Positions 55,501 to 64,000 of a stretch of 64,000 bases of DNA are shown here, piece by piece. The DNA is from Roridomyces roridus. Taxonomy: Eukaryota > Basidiomycota > Agaricomycetes > Agaricales > Mycenaceae. Position numbers and translations under genes: made by a program. Positions within the stretch are counted from its first letter, which is position 1. Every line of letters starts with the position of its first letter. Location of the stretch: NCBI GenBank assembly GCA_029378245.1, contig JARKIF010000001.1, positions 930,001 to 994,000 on the forward strand. Reading direction: 5' to 3'. Below the pieces are notes generated by a model. It saw only the letters and a program-made list of their open reading frames with translations. It made no database searches and was not told the origin of the DNA.

Positions 55501-55649
55501 TGGCAGAGGCGTCGGAAGCTACCAAAATAGCTTCCTGCGCCATCGCCGCCATTTCATACCTCCGCCGGGGACCTCTAAGGTCCCATCAAAACAACATCTA
55601 ATGGGACCATCGAGGTCCATTAGTCAGCAATCCGGAGGTGCACTAGGTG
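52595..55649. mobile_element. 3.06-kb element with about 480-bp inverted repeats
   Basis: Termini CACCTAGTG and CACTAGGTG. The left arm (52595 to about 53080) and right arm (about 55190 to 55649) are inverted repeats, very close near the ends (GACTAATGGACCTCGATGG, CCCATTAGATGTTG) and more diverged inward. Flanking 8-mers AGACGCGC (52587-52594) and AGACGCAC (55650-55657) are a target duplication with one mismatch. A paralogous empty site with AGACGCGCTGCC exists at 57627-57638. The interior has no transposase but repeated GGCGGAGGT motifs in both orientations. It shares the CACCTA end and target size with the element at 33047-35885. Confidence 0.78.
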
Positions 55650-55657
55650 AGACGCAC

Positions 55658-57717
55658 TGCCGCGTTTGGTAGATCCTGTCGGTGCATTCGCACTCGGAAT
55701 TCAACCATGCCTTTTCTTTCTTGCCATACCCACCCAGTCCGACGCGCCTTCGCCAGAGACCATGAAGCTGCCTGGCAGAGGCCCCGTCCGGGAGGGTGAT
55801 GGCTGCTTGAGTGGTTTCTGATTCTTTGCTTCTTTCGACCGAGCCCGTACGTGCACGGGCTCACCTTGCATTAAATACCCCACTTGTTTTGGTCTTCGTG
55901 TAGACATTTATACCATAATTTGTACCTTGTAGACATGCACGGACAACCAAGTATCCGCCCGAATGAAGACTTGATGCATGCTTGTTGTTGGACATGAGAC
56001 TGCGGATGCGATAGTGGCAGCGTCCCGATTGCAAACAGGAAGGAGCTGTCCATAAGTGTATGACGCGCGCTCATTGAGGACATTGTGAAAGAGGCCAAGG
56101 CGCGTCGACAAGCGATTAGGGTACAAACAAGACCAAAGAACGCGGACCCATTTAAAGACTCACGGGCGCTGATGGGACCCACCACGCCTCTGCCTCTCCT
56201 ACCACCATCTTCCCCTTCCCTCTCGCTGACCCATACTGTCCCTCAAGCCATCCAAGCCCTCACCAAGCTCGTCATCGAGGTGGGTGAGCTTCTATGATCA
56301 TCCTTCTCTTTTGTCTCTGGCGCGAGCGAGGAGAGTCTCGAGTGGCCCATACCAAACCACGAACGGTTGGCGACGGACAGCTCGACGGGGGTGCCCCAGC
56401 GCGCGCATGTCGATGGTCCTCTGCCTATAACCTCTATAGGCAAAGTGTTGTGGGGCCACTGCCTAACGGGCAATGTATTCCATGCGCGCGCTCCCTCGTC
56501 GGCTCTTACCTCTTACATTCTACCCCCGGGTTGGCGCAGTGTAGCACGTTCCTTTGAAAGGACCGCTCGGCGAGGGCGCCACAGCGCCTCTCTGCAGACG
56601 ACTGTGTGATTTAGGGCTTTGCCTCTTGGCATGTGTCTTTGGACACTCCCGAATCGTCAACGTACACCTGCTACCTCGTCCTGGGTAATGATTTGAAAAA
56701 CAAAAGAGAAAAAAGAGTTATCACGTACCTCCGTCGCCTCATAGCATTCCTTATCCGCACGTACGGCACTTTGGGAGGTGGCCCCATCGTTGCACGACGT
56801 GTTTTACCAACCACCCGAGCTCTCTCTTGCCCTAACCCACTCAGTAATAAATCATTACTGACGCCCATCCAGCAGGTACTATTGGTGTCGGGGTAGTGTA
56901 GAGATCGTCCTGCAGTAGTCAGTACTCTTGTATCTGTATCTGAAGCCACCGAGTCATTCTCCTGGCGCCGAATCTGATTTGTTTGCTGCCACCTTTCGCG
57001 GACGGTGCCCAAGGATTCATTGAAGCGACAGAAGTTACAGTTCAGACTAGGAAGAGCGCTAGATGGTTTAACGCTCTGCTTCGATGGAATCCGGACAGCT
57101 AGAGCGCTAGCGCCGAGCTGGCTGATTGCGATTGGAGGTTGGACTGATACCCTCCCAGAAAGTGACTGGTCCATAGTGGTGTGGCCTGAGCAGAATTTCA
57201 TAGGGCCTAGGAGGAGAGTCTACAATGTGTCGAAGGCAATACCGTTGCGAATGAGGCAACATGAGAGCAAAGCACAAGTCGGACTTTCGGCTCGGATCAC
57301 CGGGATCAGTCGCCGCTGCAACACTCTTGCTTTCATCCTCCATGCACCCCAGACTCACCACAGTGCAGACGGCTCAAGCGTTCGAAGCACCAATTTATAC
57401 CTCTTATTCTCTGGATGAACGTGGTCAACTTATACCGCCCTCAGACCGATTTTTTCATCCCATTCGGCAACCTCTCGACCTCTTTCGTGTGGGATGAAGG
57501 ACCCGTGCCATGCCACTAAAGTGTACTCAAAGTACACAGAATCCATGCAAGAGGTTTCCGGCAGGCAAGGTCCAGGCACGAAAATTTCCGAAAACGGACT
57601 CTGCATTCCCGATCGTGTTTGTTGAAGACGCGCTGCCTGTGACGGAATGCGACTGTTTGGCATAAAATGGAGGCCATTCGTTTGAGTGTGTTTTCCTCAT
57701 CTTAGACCAACACCACC
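55658..57717. other. 2-kb stretch without a supported gene
   Basis: Scattered open frames on both strands, none with domain or codon-bias support. 57575-57640 repeats the host sequence found at 52545-52594 and contains the empty site of the 3-kb element. A TATA-like CATAAAAT near 57661 lies about 55 bp before the start codon at 57718. Confidence 0.35.
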
Positions 57718-60510
57718 ATGTTCCTCAGAAAGCTCTCCGTACTCGCCTTCTCCGCCTTCTCCCTCCTCTCCTCCGTCCACACCCCGAGAACCCTCCAGTC
57801 CGCTGAGGTCGTGCCTGTGTTTCCTTGGAACCCCGTCTGCTGGTGGGACGACTACGAGTCAGAGGTGTTGCCCTTTACCCCCGCCAACGCCTTCGCCAAT
57901 GGCTCCATCGTACTCGCACAGGGCCCTCATCCACGTCCCCCCTTCGGTCAGCTTCGACCTCGCCAGTGCCTCTCTCGCCCACGCCACACCCGCCAGCAGC
58001 CACCCAGCCAGTCCCAACATCGCTGGTTTCGACCTCGCCAGCCTCGAGGAGGTTGAAGGCATGTTCACCATTATCGTGGCACTCGCGCGGTTCATCAAAC
58101 ACAAGACGAGCGTCGTTTGGTCAAAGCTCACCATCTCGCTGCTCGTTCTGAGTGGGATGCTCGCTCTCGACGCTCTCCAATTGGGCGAGCCCGGCTTTTT
58201 GTTGGCGGTTCTGCATTGTCTACCCGCAGAGATCCTCTTTGCCAAGGTGTGTCTAGTCCTTCATGCTACACTGAGTCGGAAAAAGTAATGGATCATGCCT
58301 GGTTCGAAATTGTTTGATGCATTGCTTCACAGCCACGCCACTTCTGGGCGATGTTAAGGTCTTCGAAGGAAGCTTACAGTGTCTAGTATATACCCGTAAA
58401 ATATTGAGTCGCCTGACCCTCTCCTTGCTGTAGCAGAGCGATCACAAAAATGAAAGTGATCCATTTTAAAATCTGGTTTCTGTCAAATCCACATGTTTGA
58501 TCTTTTACCTGGACTCAATGCTGCAGGTGCAACTGGAAATAGGACTGGATGATAATTCAATGTCTGTTGAGCAATTCTGGGCCCAAAAATCTGGTCTTAA
58601 GTGGGGTTGGTTGTGAAGCCCTTGGTCAATGAAGTCGTGACCACTAACATGGCAAAGGTGCCCATGGCCTGCCAGTAGTCTTTAATCAGAGGTCTCAAGC
58701 ATGTATAGGGCAACTCTTCCAATCCTAAGGAGTGCCCCAATGACACAGGCGAGGTGATTGTCACCACCTCACACCCTATCAGGGTCGAAGAACTTCCACC
58801 ACCGTTTGGCCACGGCTCTTTGGTGGCCTCAATCTTGAAATAGGGCCTTGCACAGTGTGAAAATCCGGCTGAATACAGTAGATGCAGGTCACTGAGTTAC
58901 ACCTAGAGTGTAGGAAAGGCAACTCATGCAGACGTGCATGGTGGGTGGTTGCCTGATGTTGATTTTTGCATGATCTGTATATACAACCTGAGCAAGGAGC
59001 CTCTCAACAGCCCCGATAAGCCATATTTCTGGGTCTTGATTGATCAGTTGTGCCATTTTGGATCCTATGAGATGCCTAGAAGATGCACAGACTCGACGGT
59101 GTGATGGTTGACCCTATGGGAAAATCCAGCCACAGATCAAAGCTGAAAAACAACACTGTTTGGTCTCGGGGCATATATGTAGCTCTGTTCCTGTACCTGG
59201 GAGATTGGATTAATGAAGGAGAGTGTCCTAGGCTTCATCCTTGTCAGTTTTGGTATGGCATTGACATTCAAGACACCTGAAAACAAGTGCCGAACTTTCA
59301 CCCCAATGTTCAGCTCGGCAATGAAAATTGAATGGAGGACTCTGCACATTGAATTTCCACTTTTTGAGGTCAACTAAGCTTTTCCAGCATCCATGAGCTC
59401 CCACTGACAAATTATACCATACAGGTAGGGGGTCCTGGGTATACGGGAGGATTATTTTATCAATTTCTTCATTTGATGTTTCTGAGTCCCTGAGCAGGCC
59501 GGAAGTGCACTGATTTGGGTCACAGATGGAAGATGGAATAGTGAAGAGGAGCTGTACAACATTTGAGCTAATTTGGGTCAGTCGTTGCAGTGTTTCACGG
59601 CAAATAGTGTGGGTCAACCAAATGCAGAATAACAAACGGATCACATGTTCGCGTTTGACACGCCACTGAAGCCGAACAAAGCCGATTTCGGACTCTGATT
59701 TGTACCTGCTAATAGTAGCCCTCCTAGTGCTCCTAATACACCCCACAACCAGTTTCCAATGTCCCTCCATCGGGCTTGACAGCGCGTCCAATTTTCAAGA
59801 TCTTGTGATCCATTACTTTTTCCGACTCAGTGTATGAATATGTTCTTATTCTTTGCAGACGTACCGCAGATTCTGTCAAGTACTGTCCTCCATTCTTCAA
59901 GGTCCTCTCCTCCTCGTCGTACGTGTCATCCTACCTGGTTGTTCCATCATCTAACTAGTTCTTCAGATCGCAACCCTCCTCGACGTAGCTCTTCTCGATG
60001 TCGTCCATGCCTTCGCGCTCGACAAGTCCTTGGCTTCGTTCGTCATCTCCACCCTTCCCGCCCGCTCAGCCGAATTCTCTCCCCTATGCCTGCTCCCTAC
60101 ACTCGCAAAAAGAAACTCTTCAAGTGGCAGCGCCTCAAGGCACGACAAGCCCGTCAAACCACACGCCAGCTATGGTACGACAAGGTCTTGGATGCGTTCC
60201 TCCTCGCACTACTGACGGTGCGTCCTGTACTCTCCCATTCTCTCCTCTTCTGATCAGTCTCCGTAGGTCCTTGTGCTCCCGTTCGACGTTCCTTGGGTCG
60301 ACATCGTCTATGGTCTCTTCCTCAACGGAACCATTGTCAATCTCATGGCTCGCAATGTACGTTCTCTCTTCCGTCATCTCATCTCTCTTGCTCATCATCT
60401 CACAGATACCCGGGGTCTGGCTTGTTCTGCGTTTCATCTTCCCACCGCCAGCCTATCGTGTACGTCGAGCGAAGGAGCGCTATAAGGGCAAGAAGAAGAA
60501 ATTAGCATGA
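57718..60510 (+). CDS. multi-pass membrane protein of unknown family, gene interrupted by an intronic TIR element
   Basis: Starts with a signal-like MFLRKLSVLAFSAFSLLSS. Coding-type codon use continues through PANAFANGSIVLAQ, then one base is out of step in a GGGCCC run near 57922, and continues with SFDLASASL and FTIIVALARFI, LTISLLVLSGMLALDALQL and LHCLPAEILFAK to 58245. The next intron (58246-59858) holds the element at 58269-59832. Then TYRRFCQVLSSILQGPLLLV, a GTACGT intron (48 nt), IATLLDVALLDVVHAFALDK, a second one-base step in a CCCC run near 60080, then RKKKLFKWQRLKARQ, YDKVLDAFLLALLT, VLVLPFDVPWVDIVYGLFL and a basic end at 60510. Several transmembrane helices alternate with basic loops. 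Both out-of-step sites are in homopolymer runs, so they may be sequence errors or true frameshifts. The family is not recognised. Confidence 0.5.
58269..59832. mobile_element. 1564-bp TIR element in an intron, TA target duplication
   Basis: Perfect 27-bp terminal inverted repeats starting CACTGAGTCGGAAAAAG, flanked by TA on both sides (58267-58268 and 59833-59834). Removing the element and one TA leaves a normal 47-nt GT-AG intron. Perfect repeats mean a recent insertion. The inner sequence has a minus-strand open frame of 187 codons (59228-59791) with no transposase motif that I can see, so it is probably non-autonomous. TA targets fit Tc1/mariner-like transposases. Confidence 0.85.
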
Positions 60511-61389
60511 AGACATAACCCATCACCACCACCCTTCCTTCTTCAACTATCTTCTCTTCTCCACTCGCACCCAACTGTTGTTGGCGAAGATATCTAGTCA
60601 TTGGTCCGGAGACCGGATGACGGCTTGAGCTGCTTCTCTTGCCCGAGGTCCCACCCTCTCCCTGACACTCTGGCGCCCCAGCATCGACCCGATCGACACT
60701 GGCTTTCATTCTTCTTTCCTCCGACAAGCATTTTTACAACACGGACCCCGGGGATGGATGCATCGCGATCGGGGAGGTGTTTTATTGTCGGATCTTTTTA
60801 GTTTTCGTGTCTTTCGGGTGTGGTGGGTTGGTGGTGGTGTTGTCGGTGGTGGTGCAGATCTGAGATACATACGTGGGCTTTGGTCCCAACTCTAGAGATC
60901 TTTCCTGTATTCTTTGTCATTCTAAATTCCTTCTCTCTCATTTTCATATGAATTAGTGACTACTGGTGGGTCCAGACCGAAATGCGACTCCGCTTGCATT
61001 GCACGTGACTGCGACTAGCCCAAAATGTCGAAACTCTACACCAAGCCAACGTGTGGCTACCTCGCCTGAGTCGCCTCCTCGTTTTCCCAACATTTTCCAT
61101 TTCTTTGTGGGAGTGCGTATTTAGTTTGGGTAGAAATGGATTGATAAATTTCATGCCATGGAATAAGTATGTACATCCTTGAAGGTCCAAAGGATCGGGA
61201 CCCAGCCAAGATTTGGCAGCGTCAAAATGTTTCATGCAACAAGTGGATGCAAGTTGGATGCAAGCGTGCAATTAATGATTACTTATTGGTGGTAAGGTAG
61301 TACTGGGAAGGTTCTATGAGAAACCCCCTCTTATATGGAAACCCCATCCCTTGGGGGTTTCTTGATTTGTTTTGATTAATCATTGATGC
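60511..61389. other. 3' flank and intergenic, no gene
   Basis: T/G-rich trailer of the membrane protein gene (60780-60870) and unremarkable sequence after it. Confidence 0.35.
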
Positions 61390-61397
61390 TCCCAGCG

Positions 61398-61737
61398 TAG
61401 GCATCGGCACGGGTACAGGTAACCCGCGCGGGTAGATGGGTTTACCCACCGCGGGTACGGGTACGGGTAGCCGAGCTGGATACCCGTGACCCGCGGGTAA
61501 GCCGCCAAGCTGCCCAACGTGCCGTGCTGACACCGAGAGAGGACCTTTTCGAACCGTGAGCATTTTCAATTCACCCCACCAAGCATTAAACCATATCAAT
61601 TCAACCAGAAGAATGGCCACCAGCACCAAGCTGCTGCCTTCTTGGCCACCGACCCGCGGGTAACCCGTACCCGTACCTGCGGGTACGGGTACGGGTAGAC
61701 CCCCACATACCCGCGGGTTTACCCGTGCCGATCCCTA
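61398..61737. mobile_element. 340-bp hAT-type MITE (CGGGTA-rich)
   Basis: Perfect 8-bp target duplication TCCCAGCG (61390-61397 and 61738-61745). TIR TAGGCATCGGCACGGGTA with one mismatch between the ends, followed by subterminal runs of GGGTA/ACCCGCGGGTA repeats. No coding capacity. Confidence 0.88.
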
Positions 61738-61945
61738 TCCCAGCGGCATGTCACGGCAGTGTTGCAGCTTCCTTGATGCCAGGCACTTGTGCGTCGGGAG
61801 GTGTCGGTCGCTGGTAATGAAATGAAGAAGAGAAAAAGTGTTATTCAAGGTAAACTACAGGTGTTGTTACATAATAGGTAATGAGCGGCGGCGTTGACAA
61901 CCTGGGAGCTGGCTGTTGGAATATCGAGTCCGACGCTCACGGCAT

Positions 61946-62283
61946 CAGACTTTTGACATGTAGCTTGTGACCTTGTACAAGGTCAAACAAGCCCGCAAGC
62001 GCCCGCCAAATTTGTGCAAGCCCACAAGCTCACAAGCCAGGTCCTGAAACTCACAAGGTCCCTCGTTCGACTCCCATTGGACCACACAGATTTATTTCCT
62101 TCGACCCTGAATCTGACTGGTACATGCTTCCATTGCCTCTGGGTGTATGTCATCCATCCCTAACACCTTTTTTCAGCCCCGCTTTCAACCATTTCCGTGA
62201 TTTTAACTCTCGCTTTGACCTTGCGAGCTTGTGCGACAAGCTGCCAAGCCCAACAAGATCGCAAGATCTTTGTCAAAAGACTG
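61946..62283. mobile_element. candidate MITE, 338 bp
   Basis: Inverted ends CAG(A/T)CTTTTGACA, then subterminal AGCTTGTG/CAAGCTTG-like repeats (CACAAGCTCACAAGCC in the left part, GCGAGCTTGTGCGACAAGC in the right). I find no clear target duplication, so the exact ends are uncertain. Confidence 0.4.
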
Positions 62284-62545
62284 ATGGGGCACGCGGCCCT
62301 GGTATCCAGGTACTTTCTACTTCTCCTAATAATTCCCCTGCCCCTGCCCCTTCATCCTACTTATTCTAGACTTATTGCTTCCCGATTGTTTCCGAGCCCC
62401 CGTAGATAGCAGTTCATGTACAGTATTAATACTTGTAGACACGAATGAATCCCCTGCGCGTTTGCGAGGGTCTTCTGCCAATTCCCGAGTCAAGGACGTG
62501 GACACCTTGATTCCAACACTGGCGTGGAGGGCGGGCAGTTTGAAT

Positions 62546-63055
62546 TAAGGCTCCAACCGTTTCGTTTCCGTTTGCGATTTTGGGCAAACAGAACGGAAAC
62601 GGAAGGGAAACCGTTTCCAACCGTTTGCAAACAGTTTCCGAATGGATAATTTTGGGGTACCTTTTCTACAGTGTCCAGAGAGGCCCAACGGTCCCAGGAT
62701 GCTTCGATGTGCACACGGAGCCAATCTGCGCAGTATCAGAGTCGTTCGACACCAATAGGGAGGGAGATTGCAAATTCATCAAGCAAGATTGGTTTGACTA
62801 AGCAGCTGCCGAGAGCGCGGGGTTCAATTTCACTGGCGGTATGTGGGTTGAGTTTCCCGGATTGAGAAAACTGTTTGACCACAGGTGTACGGGCCTGCTG
62901 GGAGATTGCAAGTAGCACGGATTGGGCTCATTCTAAGCTCCCCAGGTGGGCCAAGAGAAACAGTTTCCAAACCGTTTCCCAAACCGTTTCCGGGTCACCG
63001 CAAACAAAACGGAAATAAAAACTGTTTTTTCCGAACGGAAAAGGTTGGAGCCTTA
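62546..63055. mobile_element. 510-bp hAT-type MITE (ACCGTTTCC-rich)
   Basis: Perfect 8-bp target duplication GTTTGAAT (62538-62545 and 63056-63063). TIR TAAGGCTCCAACC, perfect, followed on both sides by repeats of GGAAACGG/CCGTTTCC. TAAGG fits the hAT terminal pattern. No coding capacity. Confidence 0.88.
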
Positions 63056-63298
63056 GTTTGAATAAAGAGAAGGGCGGGTGTTGCGGGCAACGGTGAGGTC
63101 ATGGCGCGTGAGCGTGAATTAGATGAAGGGGATGGTCATGCCGGGAAGCCAGGGGAGCGGAAACCGAGTTGGCAACGCTTGCGATGATGCCAAGGGGACT
63201 ACCACCCCGGGCCCGGGACTGGTGATGGGCGGGACAATATAGGGGAGGTCAGAGTGGAATGAAATGAGTTGATTCTTGCATTGATTATCATGTTGTTA

Positions 63299-63489
63299 TC
63301 ATGTCGGAAGTCGGTCGATTCTCTGGACCAAATACTCGGAAACACAAGTTCCGAAGCCAGAATCAAAGCAGAATCGATTCTGAGTTCTGAACAGAATCAA
63401 TGTTCCTCCTCCCGAGGAGGAATTACATCCGTTTCGGAAATCGAGACTCAATCGAAACTTGGTCAAGAATCGACTGACTTCCGGCATGA
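63299..63489. mobile_element. 191-bp MITE with TA target duplication
   Basis: TA at 63297-63298 and 63490-63491. The terminal inverted repeats of about 35 bp start TCATG(T/C)CGGAAGTC(G/A)GTCGATTCT. The inside repeats GAATC/GATTC in both orientations. Probably mobilised by a Tc1/mariner-type transposase. Confidence 0.68.
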
Positions 63490-63491
63490 TA

Positions 63492-64000
63492 ATCGATTGA
63501 GAATCAACGGTGTTTCCTCCACTCTGACCTCCCCTAATGGGCAGACCTGGCGGTGAAACGTCAGGGGGGACTCGGGAGGGGGGTGAGGGTAGTGTGTCCA
63601 ATATGGAGTCGATGGACGGTGGGCAAGAGTGAAGGTGCGAGGGAAAGAGAGAGTGTTAGGTGCCGGCCCGGGATCCCGAGGCTGACTGAAATCCCGGCTA
63701 AGGACGACCGGAACTCTGGGACGAGAAGTTGGAGGAGGGAGATGGAGTCCAACCGGTGACACCACAAAGACCCGGGGTGACCGGGTTCCCTACTCTACTT
63801 CCAGGGAAGCAATCTGAATGAGGCGAGAGAAGACAAGAGGAGAGCAAGGAAGAGAGCAAGAGGATGGGCTCAGAGCAGCCAAGGTCAAATAGACCAGGAA
63901 CATTAATATTCCAACTGAGTTACATGGTGGTTGTACAGAGGTTTATATACTAAATGCCCACTGATGTGTACCCAGATGAATGTGAAGAAAGGGACAAGGT
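63492..64000. other. right edge, no gene supported
   Basis: Purine-rich sequence with short open frames only; nothing recognisable. Confidence 0.35.

Noticed and set aside
59228..59791. 187-codon frame inside the intronic TIR element as a transposase
   Set aside because: I see no DDE-type spacing or helix-turn-helix pattern, and the length is far below the usual size.
62055..62085. GTTCGACTCC B-box-like motif
   Set aside because: No A box upstream; it lies inside the candidate MITE and is best explained by its inverted repeats.
1..64000. CRISPR array, rRNA operon, telomere repeat or LTR retrotransposon
   Set aside because: No evenly spaced direct repeats, rRNA-like blocks, TTAGGG arrays or reverse-transcriptase/integrase motifs were found on either strand.

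Overview
This window reads as nuclear DNA of a mushroom-forming basidiomycete (Agaricomycetes, probably Agaricales). The support is: short GT-AG introns of about 45-60 nt with CTAAC-like branch sites, C-biased third codon positions, large recently duplicated F-box and BTB/POZ families, a farnesylated mating-pheromone precursor of the basidiomycete kind, and many TIR elements. I saw no prokaryotic features, CRISPR array, rRNA or convincing functional tRNA. All gene models come from reading the sequence; splice sites are inferred from consensus and frame continuity.

1-16 kb holds ordinary genes with F-box paralogues between them: an F-box gene (-), a secreted/GPI-type 5'-nucleotidase (-), an Ett1/Nro1-family gene (-), a 17-exon alcohol-oxidase-type GMC gene (+), a second F-box gene that lost its ancestral start codon (+), a small unassigned gene (+) and a short coiled-coil protein gene (-).

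16-37 kb is the accessory core. Two near-identical 1.2-kb segments (16.4-17.6 and 31.6-32.8 kb) each carry a TATA box and a 60-codon lipopeptide pheromone precursor ending in the CaaX box CVIA, with an internally duplicated peptide unit. Around them lie TFIIA large subunit (TOA1), a frameshifted and an intact F-box gene, a series of decaying BTB/POZ copies, and an 11-exon gene of a basidiomycete family whose Zn(II)2Cys6 cluster sits at its C-terminus. Two tRNA-derived SINE-like units, a MITE lodged between a TATA box and its coding region, and a 2.8-kb element with long inverted repeats inserted just before a BTB stop codon are also here.

37-48.5 kb is conserved coding DNA: a full PDR/ABCG multidrug transporter (-), a membrane-anchored GMC oxidoreductase (-) and a formin-type GBD/FH3 protein (+).

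48.5-64 kb is again accessory: a tandem duplication of a BTB gene plus the 3' tail of the GBD/FH3 gene, a 3.06-kb long-inverted-repeat element whose empty site survives at 57.63 kb, an unassigned multi-pass membrane protein gene whose 47-nt intron holds a 1.56-kb TIR element, and a cluster of three to four MITEs at 61.4-63.5 kb.

The genes do not form one obvious pathway. The strongest biological themes are mating-pheromone gene duplication and rapid birth and death of BTB and F-box genes driven by segmental duplication and TIR-element insertion.
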